Source: Vibrio sp. qd031
GTDB lineage: Bacteria > Pseudomonadota > Gammaproteobacteria > Enterobacterales > Vibrionaceae
Direction: 5' to 3'
Assembly (NCBI RefSeq): GCF_002100145.1
Contig: NZ_JXQD01000003.1
Coordinates: forward strand, 62,001-126,000
DNA length: 64,000 nucleotides
Part shown: positions 16,395 through 24,965 of the stretch, piece after piece
Layout of the letters: the number at the start of each line of letters is the position of its first letter
How positions within the stretch are numbered: the first letter of the stretch is position 1
Position numbers and translations under genes: made by a program
Notes under the pieces: generated by a model
The model's input: the letters and a program-made list of their open reading frames with translations, nothing else
The model's database searches: none
Told to the model about the DNA's origin: nothing

Positions 16395-18161
16395 ATGAAT
16401 ATCGACATGCTAGTTGTTGGTGTCTACTTTATCTTTATGATAGCGATAGGCATCATTTTTAAGCGTTTTGCTGGTAGCTCTACCAGTGACTACTTTCGTG
16501 GCGGCGGTAAAATGCTTTGGTGGATGGTTGGTGCCACTGCGTTTATGACGCAATTCAGTGCGTGGACATTCACTGGCGCCGCAGGTAAAGCGTTCACCGA
16601 TGGTTTCCCAATTATGGTTGTCTTTATGGCAAATGCATTTGGCTTCCTACTATCGTGGATTTTCTTTTCGTACCGCTTTCGTCAAATGCGAGTAATAACA
16701 CCGATTGAAGGCGTTCGTCGCCGATTTGGCGCAACCAACGAGCAAGTATTCACATGGGCAACTATGCCTACAAGCGTGGTTTACACAGGTATTTGGCTTA
16801 ATGGTCTTGCGCTGTTTGTAAGTGCGGTATTTAAAGTTGATATTGAAACGACTATCGTTGTCACTGGACTTATCGTGCTATTCATCTCAGTTCTGGGTGG
16901 CGCATGGGGTGTGGTTGCGTCAGACTTTGTGCAGATGGTGGTTATCATGGCAGTCACCGTGGTGTGTGCCGTTGCGGCGCTGTTTAAGATTGGTGGTCCT
17001 TCAAACCTGATTGAGCAATTCCCTGCCGAAAGCATAATGGGTTCAGGTATGAACTATCCGCTACTGTTTGTCTCGTGGTTCATCTTCATGTTTGTGAAGC
17101 AGCTGCAAAACATTAATAATATGCAGGATTCCTACCGATTCCTAACGGCCAAAGACTCCAACAACGCTCGTAAAGCTGCATTACTCGCGTTCGTATTGAT
17201 GTTAATTGGTCCCGCGATTTGGTTCTTGCCACCTTGGGTAACGGCAGTGATCTACCCTGAGGCTGCTACAGCACACGCGGCTGAACTGGGTGGTAAAGCG
17301 GCAGATGCTGTTTACCTAGTATTTGTTGAAAAAGCTATGCCAGTTGGTATGGTCGGCCTACTGATGTCTGCGGTATTTGCAGCCACCATGTCCTCTATGG
17401 ACTCTGGTCTTAACCGTAACGCTGGTGTGTTTGTGCGTAACTTTTACGCCCCAATCATCAACAAGAATGCTGATGACAAAAAGCTAATGCGTGTGAGCCA
17501 ATTGGTCACAATGGTATTTGGTGTATTGATCATCATGGTTGCGCTGTTTATTAACTCGCTTCGCGGTTTGAGTCTTTTTGATGCAATGATGTACGTAAGT
17601 ACGTTACTTCAAATGCCAATCCTAGTGCCTCTATTCTTTGGTATGTTTATTAAGAAAACACCTGACTGGGCGGCGTGGGCAACACTTGTGGTAGGTATGT
17701 TCGTGTCGTACGTTGTTAGCTTTGTGTTTACTGCTGATGTCGTATCAAACCTACTGAACCTAGAATCTGGCTTTACCGCCCGTGAAGCATCGGATCTTAA
17801 AGTACTACTAGGCATTGTCGGACACTTGGTGATTACAGGTGGATTCTTCTGCCTTACTACTAAGTTCTACAAAGAGCCTGCAAACGAGCGCAAAACAGAG
17901 CTTGATAACTTTTGGTCTGATGTTGCAACCCCAGTTGTAGCTGATGAAGGTCAAGACGAGATGGATCGTCAACAACGCAGCATGCTTGGTAAACTGATCT
18001 TAGTCTTTGGTTGCCTTGTATTCTCTATGGTTCTCATCCCTAACCCATTCTGGGGTCGCATGGCATTTGTTTTCTGTGCCGCTGTGATTGTGACCGTAGG
18101 TGGCCTACTGCTTAAAAGTGCCGCAAAAGGTGATGCCTTAACGCCACAGACAGCAAGTTAA
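16395..18161 (+). CDS. Sodium:solute symporter (SSS family), oligouronide-transporter type
   Basis: A 588-residue SSS-family protein with about 14 membrane segments. It opens MLVVGVYFIFMIAIGIIFKR, followed by STSDYFRGGGKMLWWMVG and the family-typical AATMSSMDSGLNRNAGVFVR near 335. It resembles the Toa-type symporters that carry oligoalginate in Vibrio splendidus. The substrate is probably an uronate oligomer, given the adjacent kdg genes and its KdgR-like box. It is monocistronic, with its own promoter and terminator. Two close paralogues occur at 31891 and 38135. Confidence 0.92.
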   Translation: MNIDMLVVGVYFIFMIAIGIIFKRFAGSSTSDYFRGGGKMLWWMVGATAFMTQFSAWTFTGAAGKAFTDGFPIMVVFMANAFGFLLSWIFFSYRFRQMRVITPIEGVRRRFGATNEQVFTWATMPTSVVYTGIWLNGLALFVSAVFKVDIETTIVVTGLIVLFISVLGGAWGVVASDFVQMVVIMAVTVVCAVAALFKIGGPSNLIEQFPAESIMGSGMNYPLLFVSWFIFMFVKQLQNINNMQDSYRFLTAKDSNNARKAALLAFVLMLIGPAIWFLPPWVTAVIYPEAATAHAAELGGKAADAVYLVFVEKAMPVGMVGLLMSAVFAATMSSMDSGLNRNAGVFVRNFYAPIINKNADDKKLMRVSQLVTMVFGVLIIMVALFINSLRGLSLFDAMMYVSTLLQMPILVPLFFGMFIKKTPDWAAWATLVVGMFVSYVVSFVFTADVVSNLLNLESGFTAREASDLKVLLGIVGHLVITGGFFCLTTKFYKEPANERKTELDNFWSDVATPVVADEGQDEMDRQQRSMLGKLILVFGCLVFSMVLIPNPFWGRMAFVFCAAVIVTVGGLLLKSAAKGDALTPQTAS

Positions 18162-18168
18162 TCGTTTG

Positions 18169-18200
18169 AAACCAGAGGGTAGTGACCCTCTGGTTTTCTT
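18169..18200 (+). terminator. Terminator of the first symporter gene
   Basis: AAACCAGAGGG and CCCTCTGGTTT form an 11-bp stem with loop TAGTGA, followed by a T-rich stretch. Confidence 0.9.
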
Positions 18201-18241
18201 TGATTTTTTTGAATCCACTTAAGATACACTAAATCACTCAC

Positions 18242-19060
18242 CTACAAGGTTTGAAAATACATCACTATGCTGATCAAAATAACAACCAAAGTAACAAGAT
18301 AAACCATATTGTCGCTCATCTTCTTCATCAGCATAGAAGATACAGGAACCCCAACGAAAGAACCCACCAGAAACCAAATTGCCGTGATAACATCTGTCTG
18401 ACCGCCTTTAGCGTACCCAAGCGCCGCTATTGTTGACAAAAATAGCGCCAATACGACAGAAGAACCAACCGCCTTTTTAATATCTAAATGAAGAACATTA
18501 TTAAGAATAGGTAAAAGAAGAACCCCACCACCTACACCGGTAGAACCTAGAACAGATCCACAGAAAGCACCAGAAATAATTGTTTTCCTTTTACTAGGTT
18601 TAATATTTGACGCTATGCTTACTTCTTTATTGCTACTTAAATATTTCCTTAACACAGACGCCAGCGAACCAATCATTACTGACGCGACTAACATTGTGAC
18701 TACTGACTGGGTGAGCTCTCCATAGACAGGGTGATGGTTAAAGAAAACTACCGCTTGCGTTACCAAGATGGTGACGGGAACCGCACCAATAAATAACGTC
18801 ATGACTTGTCGCCAAGAAACGTTGCGCGATCTAACGTGAGCAATAGATGCATTGACTTTTACCATAGCTGAAATTGTGCTAGCGGTACCTACTGCCAGTA
18901 CCGGTGCCATACCACAGAAAACCTGCAACATGGGTATCAAAAGAACCCCGCCACCCACACCGGTTAGGCCTAAGCACAAACCAAAAATACACCCCAATGT
19001 CATTTTCAACACCACCGCATCGGCGGCTAAAACCTCTGACAGAAAAGTATTCATATCCAT
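18242..19060 (-). CDS. TauE/SafE-family membrane exporter
   Basis: About 272 residues with eight membrane segments arranged as two repeats. Each half carries the family glycine-rich motif: LGLTGVGGGVLLIPMLQVFC near the N-terminus and LGSTGVGGGVLLLPILNNVL near 170. TauE/SafE members move sulfite or organosulfonates and other small anions. The next genes encode a sulfatase-maturing enzyme and its likely regulator. Removal of sulfate or another sulfur anion freed in the cytoplasm is therefore a reasonable guess, but unproven. The start is unclear: GTG at 19069 and ATGs at 19060 and 19054 are all in frame. Confidence 0.85.
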   Translation of the reverse strand: MDMNTFLSEVLAADAVVLKMTLGCIFGLCLGLTGVGGGVLLIPMLQVFCGMAPVLAVGTASTISAMVKVNASIAHVRSRNVSWRQVMTLFIGAVPVTILVTQAVVFFNHHPVYGELTQSVVTMLVASVMIGSLASVLRKYLSSNKEVSIASNIKPSKRKTIISGAFCGSVLGSTGVGGGVLLLPILNNVLHLDIKKAVGSSVVLALFLSTIAALGYAKGGQTDVITAIWFLVGSFVGVPVSSMLMKKMSDNMVYLVTLVVILISIVMYFQTL

Positions 19061-19205
19061 TAACAACACCAGTAAGATTATAATTCAATTAGATACCTGA
19101 ATTTTATTTCACCGACTTATAAAACATTTATGATAGTGGTCATATTTAGAAAAATAAAAAGCTGATATATTAATTAATGTAAACTTACTGGGTTATATAT
19201 TCACT

Positions 19206-19820
19206 GTGCATAACGAACATAGACTAATTGAAACCGAATCACAGAAGACTTGTTTAAAGAAAAAACAAGTCATTTATGAAAGTGGTCAAGATGCGAATGG
19301 TTTTTATTATGTGACCAAAGGATTGATTGGCCTGTATCAGGTAACAAAAACCGGTAAAGAGTCGCTTCTTAGAATTTATGGGCCAAACACCTATTTCGGC
19401 TATCGGTCTCTTTTTACCCAGCAATCGTATCCATCAACTGCGAGAGCGATGCTCGACAGTGAAGTGGTTAAGTTTGGCATTAACGATTTTCAGTCGCTCA
19501 ACAAGTTATCACCGGTTCTGGCCAATTTTTTGATGCAGGAAGTCTGTATTGAACTGGGAGAAGCGGAAAAGAGGCTTATGCAGTTTAATTCCTTTAATGC
19601 TAAGAAACGGATCTTAGATACGTTGTATTATTTCTTTGAAATGTACCCTAAATACCCTTGGACTTATCGTGAGATTTCGGAATACAGTGGAACTGATATT
19701 GCTACTGTAATTCGTTATTGCAAGACGTTAAAAGAATCTGGTGTTCTCGAAAACTCAACACGCAAACCAAAGCCGGTAACCTTGCAACAACTTGAGATAT
19801 TTAAAGACTCTGTTGTATAA
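19206..19820 (+). CDS. Crp/Fnr-family transcriptional regulator
   Basis: A 204-residue regulator with an N-terminal cyclic-nucleotide-binding-like barrel (KKKQVIYESGQDANGFYYVT) and a C-terminal helix-turn-helix (YREISEYSGTDIATVIRYCK). The cysteine cluster of FNR is absent, and the cAMP-contact residues of CRP are not evident, so its signal is unknown. The start is GTG. It is divergent from the TauE/SafE gene and 65 bp before the sulfatase-maturase gene, so it may control either or both. Confidence 0.88.
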   Translation: MHNEHRLIETESQKTCLKKKQVIYESGQDANGFYYVTKGLIGLYQVTKTGKESLLRIYGPNTYFGYRSLFTQQSYPSTARAMLDSEVVKFGINDFQSLNKLSPVLANFLMQEVCIELGEAEKRLMQFNSFNAKKRILDTLYYFFEMYPKYPWTYREISEYSGTDIATVIRYCKTLKESGVLENSTRKPKPVTLQQLEIFKDSVV

Positions 19821-19833
19821 AATGAAAAAATTG

Positions 19834-19865
19834 GCGAGCAACCTTTCTTCTTCCAGTTTGCTCGC
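19834..19865 (+). terminator. Weak hairpin after the Crp/Fnr gene
   Basis: GCGAGCAA (19834-19841) pairs with TTGCTCGC (19858-19865) across a 16-base loop. There is no T run, so it may be an attenuator or mRNA end rather than a terminator. Confidence 0.4.
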
Positions 19866-19885
19866 TTCAACACAGGATCGCACCA

Positions 19886-21208
19886 ATGCCCCCTATCCCT
19901 AATTGTCACGTGATGGCAAAGCCATCTGGATCGGTATGCAACATCGATTGTGACTACTGTTTCTATTTAGAAAAAGATCAGCTCTATCCAGAAAGGCAGA
20001 GCAACTGGCGTATGAGCTTCGAAACTCTAGAGCAGTTCGTTAAACAGCACATTGAGGCGCAGCAAACTGACGAAGTGCACTTTGCATGGCAAGGAGGAGA
20101 GCCGACTTTGCTGGGGCTTAGCTTTTACAAAAAGGTCGTAGAGCTTTGCGAAAAGTATGGAAAGGGAAAAAACATCCACCACGGCTTTCAAACCAATGGG
20201 TTATTAATCAACGATGAGTGGTGTCAGTTTTTCAAACAGCATAACTTTCTTATTGGTGTGTCAATTGACGGTCCCGAGCACTTGCATGACTGTTATCGAA
20301 AATCTCGCAGTAATAAGGGAACACACGCAAAAGTCGTCAGTGCCATTGAGTTACTCAAAAAGTATCAAGTCGAGTTCAATACCCTTACCGTAGTTAATGC
20401 TCGCAACGTAAAACAACCTGTTGAAGTATACCAATTCCTGAAAAGTATCGGCTCGACTTACTTGCAATTTATTCCTCTGGTTGAAAGAGAGGCATTACAG
20501 GATCCGGATGCCAACCATGATAGCGCTGTGCTGCTCGCAAGTCCTGGTGAACCTTTAGCGAAGATGACAAGCTGGTCCGTAGACTCTGATGAGTTTGGTC
20601 AGTTCCTCAACACCATCTTTGATTATTGGGTAAGGCATGATGTCGGCCAAACCTTTGTGCAGATGTTCGACTCTACGCTCAACACCTGGCTTGGAAACCC
20701 TTCGACTATGTGTGTGACCGCATCGCAATGTGGTCACGCCTTTGCCTTAGAAGCCAATGGCGATCTTTACCAGTGTGACCACTATGTTTACCCAGAGTAC
20801 AAGCTTGGTAATATCCACCAGCAAACCATTTTTGATATGAACAACAGCGATGAAGCGATTAAGTTTGGTCAAGACAAACGCACTCATCTAAACCAAAAAT
20901 GCGTTGACTGTCGTTATCGATTTGCCTGTCACGGCGGTTGTCCTAAGCACCGTTTCGAGCGAGGCCCTTCAGGAAAACCTGATCATAATTACCTATGCTC
21001 TGGCTACTTCAAGTTCTTCGCTCATACAGAAAAACCCATGCAGTTTATGGCGAGTTTGATTAAACAGCGTCAATCCCCGGCGCAAATTATGAGCTATCTT
21101 GCCCAGCAACAAACACAACAGCAGCAGTTTGCTAAAACACAGAGTGTTGGCCGAAACGATGCTTGCCCTTGCCAAAGTGGCAAGAAATTCAAGCGTTGCT
21201 GCGGTTAG
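19886..21208 (+). CDS. Anaerobic sulfatase-maturating enzyme (radical SAM, anSME) with SEC-C tail
   Basis: A 440-residue radical-SAM/SPASM enzyme. The iron-sulfur motif CNIDCDYC is at residues 18-25. SPASM cysteines lie in CGHAFALEANGDLYQCDHY and in CVDCRYRFACHGGCPKHRF. It oxidises the active-site Cys or Ser of sulfatases to formylglycine, and a matching sulfatase with a CGPTR site is encoded at 23227. The last 20 residues hold a SEC-C zinc motif (ACPCQSGKKFKRCCG), a tail also known from SecA. AGGA precedes the ATG. It is likely co-transcribed with the DJ-1/PfpI gene. Confidence 0.93.
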   Translation: MPPIPNCHVMAKPSGSVCNIDCDYCFYLEKDQLYPERQSNWRMSFETLEQFVKQHIEAQQTDEVHFAWQGGEPTLLGLSFYKKVVELCEKYGKGKNIHHGFQTNGLLINDEWCQFFKQHNFLIGVSIDGPEHLHDCYRKSRSNKGTHAKVVSAIELLKKYQVEFNTLTVVNARNVKQPVEVYQFLKSIGSTYLQFIPLVEREALQDPDANHDSAVLLASPGEPLAKMTSWSVDSDEFGQFLNTIFDYWVRHDVGQTFVQMFDSTLNTWLGNPSTMCVTASQCGHAFALEANGDLYQCDHYVYPEYKLGNIHQQTIFDMNNSDEAIKFGQDKRTHLNQKCVDCRYRFACHGGCPKHRFERGPSGKPDHNYLCSGYFKFFAHTEKPMQFMASLIKQRQSPAQIMSYLAQQQTQQQQFAKTQSVGRNDACPCQSGKKFKRCCG

Positions 21209-21248
21209 TTGCAGTGTTTCTAACCCCTTAAAAGAATAACGAGTAAAA

Positions 21249-21839
21249 ATGAAAACAGTAGCACTATTACTAAGCGCCGGTTTCGAAGAAGGTGAGGCGA
21301 TTAATGTTGTCGACGTATTGCGTCGCCTTCAAATATCTGTAACCACCCTATCTTGTGATGCTACGCTCGAACTTACCTCTTATCACGATGTAACAATTAA
21401 TGCCGACGACTTTCTTTCTCAGCATGTTGAAAACAGCTTTGACGCCGTAGTATTAGTGGGAGGTCCACCAAATACTGACAAGCTCGGTAATTATCTAGAA
21501 GCAGTTGATTTTATTGAGCGCCACATCCAACAAGGTGCTTACATTGCAGCCTTGTGTTCTTCAGCGGCAAAAGTGTTAGCAAAAAACCGCCTTCTTGGCT
21601 CTCACCGCTACGTCTGCTGTGGTCAATTCTATAAAGATTATGACGATGGACAGTATGTCGCCCAACCTGTGGTGATTGACGGGCAGTTCATTACAGGACA
21701 AGACTATGGCTACACCCTCGATTTTGCGTTTGCGTTAGCCGAAGCGTTATTGGGTGACAAACGAACTCGCGCAAGGGAGATAAACGATGTCGATTGGGTA
21801 TGTAATCACATCAACTATCGACGCTTCACCGATTACTAA
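21249..21839 (+). CDS. DJ-1/PfpI-family protein
   Basis: A 196-residue class I glutamine amidotransferase-like protein. It opens TVALLLSAGFEEGEAINVVD, with the family Glu in GFEEGE. The nucleophile elbow AALCSSAAKVLAK near 100 carries the conserved Cys. Members act as deglycases, chaperones or proteases, and sequence alone does not decide. It lies 40 bp after the maturase gene on the same strand and ends before a bidirectional terminator. A role in sulfatase or sugar metabolism is not evident. Confidence 0.88.
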   Translation: MKTVALLLSAGFEEGEAINVVDVLRRLQISVTTLSCDATLELTSYHDVTINADDFLSQHVENSFDAVVLVGGPPNTDKLGNYLEAVDFIERHIQQGAYIAALCSSAAKVLAKNRLLGSHRYVCCGQFYKDYDDGQYVAQPVVIDGQFITGQDYGYTLDFAFALAEALLGDKRTRAREINDVDWVCNHINYRRFTDY

Positions 21840-21865
21840 GCGTTAAGCACAACCTGACAAAAATT

Positions 21866-21890
21866 AAGCCTTCCAAATGGAAGGCTTTTT
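21866..21890. terminator. Bidirectional terminator between the PfpI gene and fucO
   Basis: AAGCCTTCC and GGAAGGCTT flank the loop AAAT. T-rich tails exist on both strands, and the two flanking genes converge here. Confidence 0.9.
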
Positions 21891-21913
21891 CGTTTTAAGG
21901 TCTGATAATCAAG

Positions 21914-23062
21914 TTAAAGCGCTTCGACATACAGATTTTTAATTTCATCTGCGGTAGGAACACGAGGGTTGCCCCCTAAACATGGATCCGCTAACGCTTT
22001 GTCAATCCACATATCAATGTCGGCTTCTTTGATACCTAAAGCTTCAAAACCGCTTGGGATTTTGACTTTATCTGATAGCTCTTGAATCAACTTCACGGCG
22101 AGTTGAGCGCCACTTTCGTCGTCCAGATCCAGGGTTTTACCTGACATCACTTCCGCAATACGCTTATAGCGCTCTGGAACTTGCTGGGCGTTGAACTCAC
22201 AAACGTGTGGCAACAAAATTGCGTTACACACCCCGTGTGGTAAATCGTGAGTGGCACCTGGTTGGTGCGCCATTGCATGAACCAATCCCAGCCCAGCACT
22301 GTTAAACGCCATGCCCGCTAGGTACTGACCACAAGCCAGTTTCTCGCGCGCCTCTATGTTTTCTCCGTCTTCAACTGCCACTGGTAGCCATTGGCTAATC
22401 AACTTAATCGCTTCCGCTGCCGTAGGTTCAGTAAGCGTATGATTGCCTGGTGTGACAAAGGCTTCAATAGCATGAGTCAGTGCATCCATACCAGTTGAGG
22501 CAGTAACGTGCGATGGCAAGCCAATCATTATCGTTGGGTCGTTAACCGCGATGTCTGGGATTTGCTTATCGTCAATAATGACCATTTTGGTTGAGGTAAC
22601 TGTATCGGTGATCACCGAGTTTGAGGTCATCTCAGCCGACGTCCCGGCGGTCGTGTTGATTGCGATGAAAAAGTCACCCGAGTTTTTCACTTTGTTGATA
22701 CCGTTGTAATCGCAGATATCGCCATCGTTAGAAACCATAACTCGAATCGCTTTCGCACAGTCTATAGGACTACCGCCACCGACAGCAATAAAGCAGTCAC
22801 AGTCATTATCCAGATAAGCCTGCTTACCCTCGCGTACTAATTCGGCGGTTGGATTTGGGGTAACATGGCCAAACAGTACAGACTCAACATTATGTTTAGA
22901 AAGTGTCTGGGTGACTTTGTCAGTTAAGCCCAGCTTAACAATGGTTTCATCTGTAACTAATAGCGGTTTTGAATAACCTGCGCCGATTAAGTTTTCAATC
23001 GATTCCTCAATTGCGCCGACGCCAACCAACGCTAACTTTGGCATTTTAAGTGCAAATGTCAT
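21914..23062 (-). CDS. fucO: Lactaldehyde reductase (iron-dependent alcohol dehydrogenase), copy 1
   Basis: A 382-residue group III alcohol dehydrogenase matching FucO in length. NAD-binding GGGSPIDCAKAIRVM is near 95. Metal-binding histidines lie in DALTHAIEAF near 195 and GLVHAMAHQPGATHDLPHG near 260. It reduces L-lactaldehyde from rhamnulose 1-phosphate cleavage to 1,2-propanediol. A second copy is encoded at 49105. It is downstream of the sulfatase gene, separated by a 164-bp gap with a strong inverted repeat, so it may have its own promoter. TTGGAG precedes the ATG. Confidence 0.92.
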   Translation of the reverse strand: MTFALKMPKLALVGVGAIEESIENLIGAGYSKPLLVTDETIVKLGLTDKVTQTLSKHNVESVLFGHVTPNPTAELVREGKQAYLDNDCDCFIAVGGGSPIDCAKAIRVMVSNDGDICDYNGINKVKNSGDFFIAINTTAGTSAEMTSNSVITDTVTSTKMVIIDDKQIPDIAVNDPTIMIGLPSHVTASTGMDALTHAIEAFVTPGNHTLTEPTAAEAIKLISQWLPVAVEDGENIEAREKLACGQYLAGMAFNSAGLGLVHAMAHQPGATHDLPHGVCNAILLPHVCEFNAQQVPERYKRIAEVMSGKTLDLDDESGAQLAVKLIQELSDKVKIPSGFEALGIKEADIDMWIDKALADPCLGGNPRVPTADEIKNLYVEAL

Positions 23063-23184
23063 CTAATACTCCAATTATATTATTTACGAAAATGGGATAG
23101 ACCCTCACCAAAATACCGAACGACTTTTGCCTAATTCGATACGAGCATAGTAGGGAGAGTCTATAAGGGGGAAGGTAAATAATC

Positions 23185-23213
23185 CCCTAACAGGGCAGGA
23201 CACCCTGTTAGGG
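23185..23213 (-). terminator. Inverted repeat between the sulfatase gene and fucO
   Basis: CCCTAACAGGG (23185-23195) and CCCTGTTAGGG (23203-23213) form an 11-bp perfect stem 13 bp past the sulfatase stop. The minus-strand tail is AT-rich without a pure T run. Confidence 0.7.
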
Positions 23214-23226
23214 TAAATTGGCTGAG

Positions 23227-24606
23227 TTATACCACCTCAATCTCAGGCTCTTTGTCCTCAATCTGCTTAATTTTATCAAGTAGCTTCTGGCGTAATTCCG
23301 CTTTAACTTTCGCGTAACGGCTATCGCTGACAACGTTATTCAGCTGGTACGGATCGTCTTCAAGGTTATATAAAAACTCTTCTTTATAGACGTCATGATC
23401 TTTCACAGAAATGCCGCTCACATCCGGAGCAGAAACAGAATAGGTCCACTTATCGGTACGGATAGCACGACCCACTTGAGACTCACTGATTTGGATAAAC
23501 GTCTCATTATTGTTGCTGTCTAGATCGCCCTCTTTGTACATGCTTTGCAGCGGTTTACCTTGCATGTAATCAGGCACCTTAATCCCCGCAGCATCCAGTA
23601 GCGTTGGAACCACATCAATAATACTTGCATGCTTATCAATCACCTGACCACCTTGCGCCGTTGGGTCGTAAACGATAAACGGGATTCGAATCGATGCATC
23701 GTGGCAAGAGCGTTTGTATTCGCTATTACGAGTTTTAAAGTGCGAACCATGATCGCTTAGGTAAATGATGATGGTATTGTCATCAATGCCCTTATCTTTG
23801 ATGGCTTGGCGAATTCGACCAACATTTTGGTCTAGATTATGACAGCATCCCAAGTAGTCTGGGTACTCCGTAGCCCAGTCACCATCAACAAATGGCTCTA
23901 GGTCTTTCGGCACTTTAAAGTCGGCCCACTCATCTTTTGATCCGTGTGGACCTTCATAGGTCTTGCGATCATTTTGATGATGCGGCTCAAGGTAAGACAA
24001 GAATAAGAAAAATGGCTCGTCTTTATCGTAATCGGTGATGTAATCAGCAGTGAGGTCGGTCAGGAAATCAGCGCGATAAACATCTTCGTCCCACTCTACT
24101 TTGTTACCATCGATATCAAACATGAAGCCGCCATAGCCATGTGACGTACCCTCAAGAATGTCTGATGCTACCCAAAAATCTCGATAGCCACCACGGTACT
24201 GCTTAGGAATTGCGGTAAAACAGTTATCAATGGTTTCACCAATTGCATCTTCATCTGCTGCAACAACAAACCCTTCATGAGAAGTATTGTTTGAAGCAAG
24301 ATGCCACTTGCCTACGTAGCCCACATCGTAGCCTTCATCAGACAAAAAGTGCGCGACCGTTTTCTTACCCTCCGGCAAGATAATGTCATTGCGAAAACAG
24401 CCCGTTTCTGTAGGGTACAAGCCGGTTTGCATGGTTGAGCGAGTCGGCCCACAGACAGGGTTTACCGTAAACGCACGTTCAAAGCGAACACCTTCGTTGG
24501 CAAGCTGGTCAAGATTAGGGGTGACTGGCAGTTCCTGACCATAACAACCTAGGGTATCCCAACGTTGCTGGTCACTAAAAATCACGACTATATTTGGTCT
24601 TTTCAT
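23227..24606 (-). CDS. Formylglycine-dependent sulfatase (type I), cytoplasmic
   Basis: A 459-residue alkaline-phosphatase-superfamily sulfatase. It opens MKRPNIVVIFSDQQRWDTLG with the metal-binding Asp. Its active-site motif is VCGPTRSTMQTG, with Cys 52 to be converted to formylglycine by the maturase at 19886. Later metal ligands lie in IIIYLSDHGSHFKTR near 290. No signal peptide is present, so it acts in the cytoplasm on imported sulfated sugars. It sits in the rhaBADM operon, which makes rhamnose sulfate or a rhamnose-containing oligomer the likely substrate (inference). The ATG at 24606 has AGAAGGA before it. Confidence 0.93.
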   Translation of the reverse strand: MKRPNIVVIFSDQQRWDTLGCYGQELPVTPNLDQLANEGVRFERAFTVNPVCGPTRSTMQTGLYPTETGCFRNDIILPEGKKTVAHFLSDEGYDVGYVGKWHLASNNTSHEGFVVAADEDAIGETIDNCFTAIPKQYRGGYRDFWVASDILEGTSHGYGGFMFDIDGNKVEWDEDVYRADFLTDLTADYITDYDKDEPFFLFLSYLEPHHQNDRKTYEGPHGSKDEWADFKVPKDLEPFVDGDWATEYPDYLGCCHNLDQNVGRIRQAIKDKGIDDNTIIIYLSDHGSHFKTRNSEYKRSCHDASIRIPFIVYDPTAQGGQVIDKHASIIDVVPTLLDAAGIKVPDYMQGKPLQSMYKEGDLDSNNNETFIQISESQVGRAIRTDKWTYSVSAPDVSGISVKDHDVYKEEFLYNLEDDPYQLNNVVSDSRYAKVKAELRQKLLDKIKQIEDKEPEIEVV

Positions 24607-24642
24607 TTTCAATCCTTCTTGTTTCACGTTAGTCGCCACGTA

Positions 24643-24957
24643 TTACGCTAAGTAAAATACGTTTTTAAGCTCTATGGATTTCGGGCTAGTGTCGGCGTTG
24701 GTTTCCATAATATCTTGCATGTAACCCCACCACTCACGGCAAGCATCGGTTTTAGAAATTTGCTGCCACTTTTCTTCAGACTCAAGTTCAACATAGCCAA
24801 ACAAAAAACCTGTTTCTTCATCAAGAAAAATAGAATAGTTCGCAGCGCCCGACTTCTTAATCTCTTCCACGAGAGCAGGGAAAACGTTGTTATGTCTATC
24901 GATATACTCTTGGTACTTATCTGCATAGACTTGAAGCTTAAATGCTTTACGAATCAT
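24643..24957 (-). CDS. rhaM: L-rhamnose mutarotase, copy 1
   Basis: A 104-residue protein of the RhaM/RhaU family, the same length as E. coli RhaM. The family pattern is clear: KAFKLQVYADKYQEYIDRHN, GAANYSIFLDEETGFLFGYV and CREWWGYMQDIMETN, with the conserved His 22, Tyr and Trp-Trp residues. It speeds exchange of alpha- and beta-L-rhamnopyranose for RhaA. It lies 8 bp after rhaD and upstream of the sulfatase gene. Confidence 0.94.
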   Translation of the reverse strand: MIRKAFKLQVYADKYQEYIDRHNNVFPALVEEIKKSGAANYSIFLDEETGFLFGYVELESEEKWQQISKTDACREWWGYMQDIMETNADTSPKSIELKNVFYLA

Positions 24958-24965
24958 GTCCGCTC

